A stretch of DNA of 64,000 nt from Toxorhynchites rutilus septentrionalis (lineage: Eukaryota; Arthropoda; Insecta; Diptera; Culicidae). The translations under genes and the position numbers were made by a program. The stretch spans positions 292,044,089 to 292,108,088 of the forward strand of contig NC_073746.1 in the NCBI RefSeq assembly GCF_029784135.1, given 5' to 3'. Below the pieces are notes generated by a model. That model was not told where the DNA came from and ran no database searches. It saw nothing but the letters and a program-made list of their open reading frames with translations. Positions 58,092 through 64,000 of this stretch are shown here, piece by piece (the first letter of the stretch is position 1; every line of letters starts with the position of its first letter).

Positions 58092-59017
58092 TTATATGTA
58101 GAGCATATGGGAAGTCACTTTTTCGAATATTTCTACACTTTCCCAATTTTTTCTCGCCACATGAACTTTCCTTGGGTGAAAATGGACACAACAAAACAGA
58201 CAACTTAAACCAAACGACCCGTTCCCGTTCCCGCACGAGACATCTTGGTTTTTATTTATGAAAATTTAAATGAATCGTTCCATATATCAAATCATTTTTA
58301 ACACAACTGCTACCATATACAATTTTACAATTACACTTTTGCTAAATTTTTCACAATACACGATCGATCATTGATATGAAATTTCACGAAGCAACCAACA
58401 TGAAATTTATTTCGAAATTTAAATTTCATTTGCTAGAATTAATCGTATCACTTACCCTACTTGCCATACAAAAATGCGCCGGGCTTGCATATATTTGCAA
58501 TGCCGATTTCCATCGGGCACCTTGGTTTTGATGTCTCTATTAGGGAACACATTTCGGTAGGAACAAAAGTTCCCCCTACTTTCATGTATTTGCAATATCT
58601 TTTCCTCCAGGCAGCTTGGTTTTGATGTCTCTTAGGGAATACATTTCGGTAGGAACAAAAGTTCCCCCTACTTTCATGTATTTGTAACGTCGATGTCCTC
58701 CAGGTAGCTTGGTCTTGATGTCTCTGTTTTCTGTGTCGTCAATTTCGACCAATTAGAAGTGAATATTTCCGTTAGGAGAGGAGCTGAGATTTTTCAATTG
58801 TTCGATAGTTAGTTTCATCACATATATTATTTTATTCAATATAAAAAATTGTTATGGAGTGCCGAAATCGATTGACGCAAAAATTTCATCAATCCATCAT
58901 GAAATGAGTGAGCAATAAGCGTTTGAAATTGGACAATTTTCACGATGTGCTCGATTTTCGATTTTCAATTTGTACTCCAATATGTTGCAGAAAGACGTAA
59001 TCCTACGTCAAAATCAT
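58092..59017. other. AT-rich DNA with one tandem-repeat array
   Basis: Family B tandem repeat units lie at 58460-58740. Nothing else is recognisable. Confidence 0.35.
58460..58740 (+). repeat. Tandem-repeat family B, three units
   Basis: Units about 100 bp apart share CTTGGTTTTGATGTCTCT, AGGGAAYACATTTCGG and AACAAAAGTTCCCCCTACTT. The second and third are nearly identical over part of their length, which makes this the youngest of the family B arrays in the window. Confidence 0.8.
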
Positions 59018-59500
59018 CGCCTTGTTACAACCCATGGATCAAAATATTATTCAAACTATCAAGTCCAGTTACAAGCAATAGCTCATGCGTGAGCTTTTTA
59101 GACGCCAAGCGGACTTAGATGACATGGTTAAGCGAATCAACATTGAGAATGTTATGTTCCGGGTGGCCGAGGCTTGGGACGAGGTTCCGGCTGATATCCC
59201 GTTGTCGATTGTAAGAGAACGCATACTTTCGATTCTGCGGAAATTGATGAACCTAAACAATACCGTGCACGACGAAGAAGTGAAGTTTGAGGCTCTAAAC
59301 GAAGATGACATAGTCAACGTTGTTTTACATCCAAATACATTTTTCTACGATGATAAAAAATCGATTTAGACTTCCGAGGGAACGAATGCTTCATCAGTTT
59401 TGGAGCCCCATCAGGTTGATAAAGATGAAGAGTCCGAAAATTGTATTTCAAATGAAACAGACTAATGTGGAATCGATAAAGTTATTACTTGGGCTGCGGA
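59018..59500 (+). pseudogene. Pogo/Tigger-like (Jerky-type) transposase, C-terminal remnant
   Basis: In one frame it reads LLQPMDQNIIQTIKSSYKQ, a stop, then MRELFRRQADLDDMVKRI and FRVAEAWDEV. This is the C-terminal part of a Jerky/Tigger DDE transposase, in which (L)QPMDQG-I---K--Y is followed by a helical region and AWE-V. The frame continues past a TAG (59367-59369) with an acidic tail including WAAENG. The N-terminal centromere-protein-B-type DNA-binding and catalytic regions are missing. No terminal repeats were identified. Confidence 0.8.
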
Positions 59501-60360
59501 AAACGGATTGCCATTGGAAAAAAAATTCCTGCTGCGAGAATTATGTTCCGTCTGGTGGGAACTGGGGGTGGACTGTATATCGAGGGTTGCTCCACTCATG
59601 GAGACAACCGGTGCGTGGAAGGCACTCTTGTGTTCCTCACGCCTTACTCATCTGGGTGGGAGCCCTTTATGGCTCCGCTCCATGCTCTGAAAAGAGCATG
59701 TAAACTCTTTCGGAATGGTTTGAGAAAACTTTTTATGGGATGCGGGTTGGAGTAGCGCAGAGTGAAAGCATGGTGTTCAAAACTATTTACACTGTATTCA
59801 TTTTCTCTGTTTAATACTAATTTACAAGATATTCACAACTGTTGTACAGATGATGTGTAATTGATTTGGAATGAAACCTAGCCATCATTGCTGGTGATGA
59901 AAATTGCTGCTATCAATGTTGAAGCTACGTTGTTGTTGCTGATGTTCTTATTTCGCCACTCCGTGATGATGCAATACTGCCTGATGTTCTCTGCTACTCT
60001 TGCTGTCGCATTTTTGCGATGATATGTTTGCTGCTTCTGTTGCACACTTACTCCTTGTTGCTGGTTCGACGATTGGATTGAAATTTCTTGTCGCTGCTAC
60101 TGAACCTGATGTGTATTGCTTGATGGTTGAAATTCGACTTGCCTTCGCGCGGTCGGGTGGCTATTTTATACCCTTACACTTTTGCAAGTGCACCGCGATG
60201 AAATAAAAAAAAAAGACGTGGCTAACGAAGCGAGTTGTTTTCCCTTTTCCGTTCGTTTCACGGACGGAACAAATTACGTGCAACTATTTTAGAGAAAATT
60301 TACTATAGTTAAATCACAAAATGTTGGCTTTTAATTTTTGCTTTGTTGTATATTATGTAC
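59501..60360. other. Unassigned DNA with a TATA-like motif
   Basis: A short open frame at 59489-59755 matches nothing I know. On the minus strand, TATAAAATAG (60161-60170) is followed by CAG-rich, untranslated-leader-like sequence. That could be a promoter or part of a retroviral-type LTR, but no second LTR copy or gag/pol sequence is present to test it. Confidence 0.2.
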
Positions 60361-61016
60361 ATTAGAGTGCCAATGAATGTATGGAAAAATGGACTTTCGA
60401 ATTTTCGAAAAAGACTTCTTGCGAAATGATGATTCCTGCGATAAATACCCTATGCAAAATTTCAGCTTAATCGGACTTTCTTTACTAGTGTCGCCAGGTC
60501 GTTAAAGTTTGAGTTTCATGCAATTTGAAGTCATTTGACATTAAACAATATTTTTCCAAAACTCCGAAATCATATACTCCCTCATGGAATGTACATTTTA
60601 CTCTCAAACTCATGTACATTGGGCGATTTTATTGAATAGCGTTAACGTTTCCTATGGAACTTTTGCCGTCTCAACGTATGCATTAACTAGCGTCATTTAT
60701 TAATACTTAGTTGAGGTTTCATAAGCCAAATAACACACCTTGAATGTATTCCGAGGGGCAAGCTCTAGAATACGCGTTACCACAGTGCAAGTCGAAGGAA
60801 ATTTCTTTGACGAAAAATCCCCCGGCCAGAACGGGAATCGACCCCGAACACCCGGCATGATAATGTGAGACGCTAACCACTCGGCCATGGGTGCACTATT
60901 GGGCGATTTTACGGTTTTCGAAAAACTCTCTCTTTGACGTCTTTACGAAACTAGTAAATCAAGTTCAATTAAACTTTGTATAGGGTGTTTTTCGCCATTT
61001 CCATTAGTACTCTGAT
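60361..61016. repeat. MITE (relative of 9990-10148) interrupted by a SINE
   Basis: The left end ATTAGAGTGCCAATGAATG and the inverted right end ATCAGAGTACTAATGGAAAT match the family at 9990, as does the internal ACTAGTAAATCAAGTTC and ATAGGGTG block. The SINE at 60632-60897 splits it. Confidence 0.6.
60632..60897 (-). mobile_element. tRNA-derived SINE (Feilai-like)
   Basis: On the minus strand the head has the A-box (TGGCCGAGTGG) and B-box (GGTCGATTCC-type, near 60835). The body matches the copies at 23552 and 48873. A perfect 14-bp target duplication, ATTGGGCGATTTTA, flanks it (60618-60631, 60898-60911). It inserted into a MITE. Confidence 0.92.
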
Positions 61017-61589
61017 GCACATGGAAAAAATTATTAATAAATAATTATAAATTAAATTGTAATTAATAAAATAATTATTTGCCAAACAAGTTTTATTAAT
61101 TTTACTACGCGATAATATCGTAACATATGAAGGTTTCAATAAGACATATTTTGAGAATCCAAAAAAACATCTTGGACTATCCAATCGGATTCAAAGGTAA
61201 TGATTTTGTATTCTTTGGAAAAAAATAAACACTCCTACCCCAACTTTTTCTTTTCCTCACTACGTCCATGATTTTTCGAGTGATCATATTATTATTTATG
61301 ATTATTGAATTAATATTTTCATTTGAATTTATGATTTTTGAATCAAAAAGTATGCTGGGTACAACAAGATTTAAACATATTGAGCGGAACCTGCTCATCC
61401 TAGCTACACCCATGTTTCATTTAATTTTCGTATTAGATATAGTTAAATATTAATTCAAAGTATTCATTTGAATTTAGAAATGTCTAGGTACGTTTTTGTT
61501 CAAATGATCAAATTTATAAAACATATTAACAAACTATTCAAAATTTCGGGTCTAAAAATTTAAAAAAATCAAAAATAAATTACTCTGAA
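61017..61589. other. AT-rich DNA, nothing recognised
   Basis: No coding region or element was found. Open frames at 61177-61453 are low-complexity. Confidence 0.3.
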
Positions 61590-62184
61590 TAATCGAGTCC
61601 GACCAGTACTCGATTTGAGTTGTCTTCATTTTATTGTATTTTCTGTATTAAGTATACTCGTGTTTGGCAGGATGTCACGCATTGACGAGGCGAGTAAGTC
61701 GTCCTACTTTAAATATATTCTAACTTGCAGGCTTTTGAATTAGCAAATTTTTTGTGACCGCAAACATAAATATAAATATGTAAAAAACTTGAAAAAATAC
61801 TACAAATAATTTTTTTTTACAAAAATCATACTTCATTTCTTATAGAGAATGATCAAGAAATAGCAGGGTTTTGGTGAACAATAACACTCAAAATACAAAT
61901 GGCAATAGGAATGACTTCATGTAATTTAGGCTTGGCAGCAAATGGGTTAAACATATATTCCATGTAACGGAAAAAGATGTTATTTGCATATGATTGAAAA
62001 ACCTTGAACGAGGATTGTGACTAAAAATAACTGTAAATTGTAAAGGGTCAATTAGGAGATCAATCAATAAATAGTTCTGCGATTATACCCACAAACTTTC
62101 GCTTAGTATGAAAACCTGAATCTTTGAAAGTGTTGATAACAAAAAATCCATTTTGGGCGGGACAAAGTTTGTCGGATCAGCTAA
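61590..62184 (+). mobile_element. Non-autonomous Helitron tail
   Basis: The 3' end is GGATCAGCTAA (CTAA at 62181-62184) followed by T, after the conserved GGGCGGGACAAAGTTTGTC. Internal blocks (ATTCCATGTAACGGA, GATCAATCAATAAATAGTTC) are shared, inverted, with 55727-56200 and 23222-24114. The 5' end could not be fixed; 61590 is the furthest point with detectable similarity. Confidence 0.7.
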
Positions 62185-64000
62185 TAATTTATATAATATA
62201 CCAAAGTATAAATAAAAACAATATTTTTGGAAACTAAACTAAACTAAACTAAAAAGTATTCAGTACCAGTCCTCATGGTTATCCAACAAATTTTAAAAAA
62301 TATGATCGGGAGGCTTTCTTAAGAATGAAGACCATTCGTAGATACATTGTATAACATTTAAAACACAGTGAACACAGATATTAAATTTTTACAACAACGG
62401 TCCAATAAACTAAGGGTAAACTTACTTTTCCAAAAAATAAAATCACATTCACCAATATTTCCGTTCGGCGTCACCTGTCTCACAAACTGCTGCAACAATG
62501 ATCTTGGAACCCAGCACAAACTCCAGCTGGTGCTATTCTCACAGTTGAATCACTCACTCTCACTCACACACATAAACGGGTAGGAAAACTATGTTGGATA
62601 ACCAAACCACATATACACTTCGTTTTTCTATTCTCCTGTTTTCCGCTATCAATCAATTTACGACAAATTTAGGACAGATTTTTCGATTGAAACACTCCGA
62701 TGATGACCATTTACAGGATCATTTTTCACTGACCGATATTATCACTCATGCCACAGTGCCCCCTCACGAGCCTTGCATCCAAAAACAAACAGGCTCGCGC
62801 ACTCTGTCGACAGCAACAGCATCAACGAACAAAAAAATACTGTTGTGGCCTTATTCGGCTAAGCGACGTCCCACTTTTTACGTGCCTTAAATTGCCGTGC
62901 ATTTGCTAGTAGAACTTCCAATCCAGAACCGCTTCTTGAAGTCTGAAGTCTTCGTCAAGATTTTAAACCAATCCACCGATACAGTCGGACGCGACCGGGA
63001 GATAAAGCATCATGTATTTTCCTAGCATAAAATTCCTCGGCAGCAAATGCCTCACTTCTTTTTTTCGATGTGCTCTATCCCTGGAATCCTTTGCGGGTTA
63101 GCCCAAACTAGTTTATGCAACAATAAATCATTATATAATTTCAATCCGATTGTTTGGGCGTCAAACGACACGAACGAATGTCTGATTTGACGACATATTT
63201 ATGGATATGCTGAGCATTATACATATCTAATTTACGATCCACTCGCTTACAATAATCTTCCATCGTTCGGAAACAAAGTTCGCACTAGCGCTCAATCAAA
63301 CGGGCTTTTCACTTCATTTCCGCATAAAACAGCGTCAAATGTTGCCAATTTTCCACAACTCCCGAGGCAAGAAAAAAAAGAACACTCGATGATCTCGAAA
63401 TATACACAAAACAAGGACCGCGGAGGCGGTTCCACTTCCGGCACAACACTATAAACGTACTCGATGAACGATTGTACAGCAGGGGTATCTACTAAGTTTG
63501 CTAATTCACCAAACAATGTTCGAAAATGCTGTCTCTGATGGTCAAGAGGCATGCGTTTATTTTTTTTTTTTTGCTTCCTTCTAAAAATCCGTCACCGCCG
63601 ACATCTTTCTCGCAAGACGATTGAACAATGATTGTGTGGAAAGCGAAAAATTCGAGTATATGCGATGCGCTCTCCGCCATATTACCAATACTCTTCTGCA
63701 CTCTCTGCTACAGTGGTGGTACATATTTGTGGCAAAAGTGCTGCACAAAATTTTTGTTTATGTCACTCGCTTAGAAAGAGCGCAATGTATGATGAGAATA
63801 ATCGCATTTCCATACCTTCACTGTAGATCTCAGGTATCGAGCGTCGCGCTCTCTCTCTCTATCTCCTGAAACATTCCACACGCATACCCGCGCACGAGAG
63901 TTCTTTGCGTGCATTTGTGTAACAACAGCATAGTTATGCGATGTTCGGAGAAATGAAAACAAACTCTGCTTTTTCGGTCGGCCGTCTTCACATCTTCGAA
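62185..64000. other. Unassigned DNA, GC-richer towards the end
   Basis: A short AAACT repeat lies at 62231-62253 and a CT-rich run at 63846-63868. Open frames at 62591-62890 and 63292-63701 are not recognisable. The last 1.2 kb is somewhat richer in G+C and could be regulatory or exonic, but nothing in the sequence proves it. Confidence 0.25.

Noticed and set aside
59489..59755. Small Gly/Cys-containing gene downstream of the pogo remnant
   Set aside because: Overlapping open frames in two other phases and no recognised family. More likely transposon-derived sequence.
1..64000. A new defence, biosynthetic or toxin system
   Set aside because: No cluster of intact genes is present. All readable proteins are broken transposases, Helitron proteins or reverse transcriptases.
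1..64000. Endogenous viral elements
   Set aside because: I looked for RNA-virus-like polymerase, capsid or glycoprotein motifs in the longer frames and saw none.

Overview
The window looks like non-coding, transposon-filled DNA from a culicine mosquito, most likely Aedes. Two things suggest this. It has several copies of a tRNA-headed SINE of the Feilai type. It also has a DD37E (ITmD37E-like) Tc1/mariner transposase of the kind known from Aedes, together with a dense mix of mariner, Tc1, PIF/Harbinger, Helitron, I-group and CR1-like elements and MITEs. The assignment is by recognition only; no database search was possible. I found no convincing host protein-coding exon, no true tRNA or rRNA gene, no CRISPR array and no bacterial-style operon. 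The window is best read as intergenic or large-intron sequence.

Layout. From 1 to 3.7 kb lies AT-rich DNA with one copy of a palindromic repeat (family A). At 3.68-6.83 kb a Tc1-like DD34E element contains a complete DD37E element (5.55-6.77 kb) inserted at a TA. A MITE with GTCCGGAT-type ends follows at 6.9-7.4 kb, then a comparatively GC-rich stretch at 8.5-9.6 kb that could hold a promoter or first exon. At 9.8-10.15 kb a 164-bp LINE tail and a MITE sit side by side. From 10 to 18.5 kb there is little beyond small repeats. Between 18.5 and 20.9 kb lie a PIF/Harbinger remnant, an RT scrap and a mariner scrap. At 23.2-24.1 kb a non-autonomous Helitron carries a SINE. The regions at 25.6-26.5 and 50.9-51.9 kb hold MITE-like units. 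At 29.5-30.95 kb there is a 1.44-kb element built from inverted modules. From 32 to 35 kb come Tc1 and mariner scraps and a small MITE.

The second half has a 2.9-kb truncated I-group LINE with RNase H (40.2-43.1 kb), another family A copy (43.4-44.25 kb), and a CR1/L2-like LINE (46.7-50.8 kb) split by a degenerate Helitron that itself contains a SINE fragment. It also has a MITE inside a tandem repeat (51.9-52.6 kb), a near-perfect 80-bp hairpin (52.6-52.9 kb), a second Helitron tail (55.7 kb), a nearly full-length mariner (56.8-58.1 kb), a pogo/Tigger remnant (59.0-59.5 kb), a MITE with a SINE inserted (60.4-61.0 kb) and a third Helitron tail (62.2 kb).

The elements do not act together as a pathway; they form a layered record of insertions. 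Every transposase or reverse transcriptase I could read is broken by stops, frameshifts or deletions. In two cases a catalytic residue has been lost or replaced: the DD37E Glu and the RNase H Glu. The observations most worth following up are structural: the 29.5-30.95 kb inverted-module element, the 80-bp hairpin, the Helitron flanked by a 15-bp direct repeat, and the dispersed tandem-repeat family. I found no convincing new biological system.
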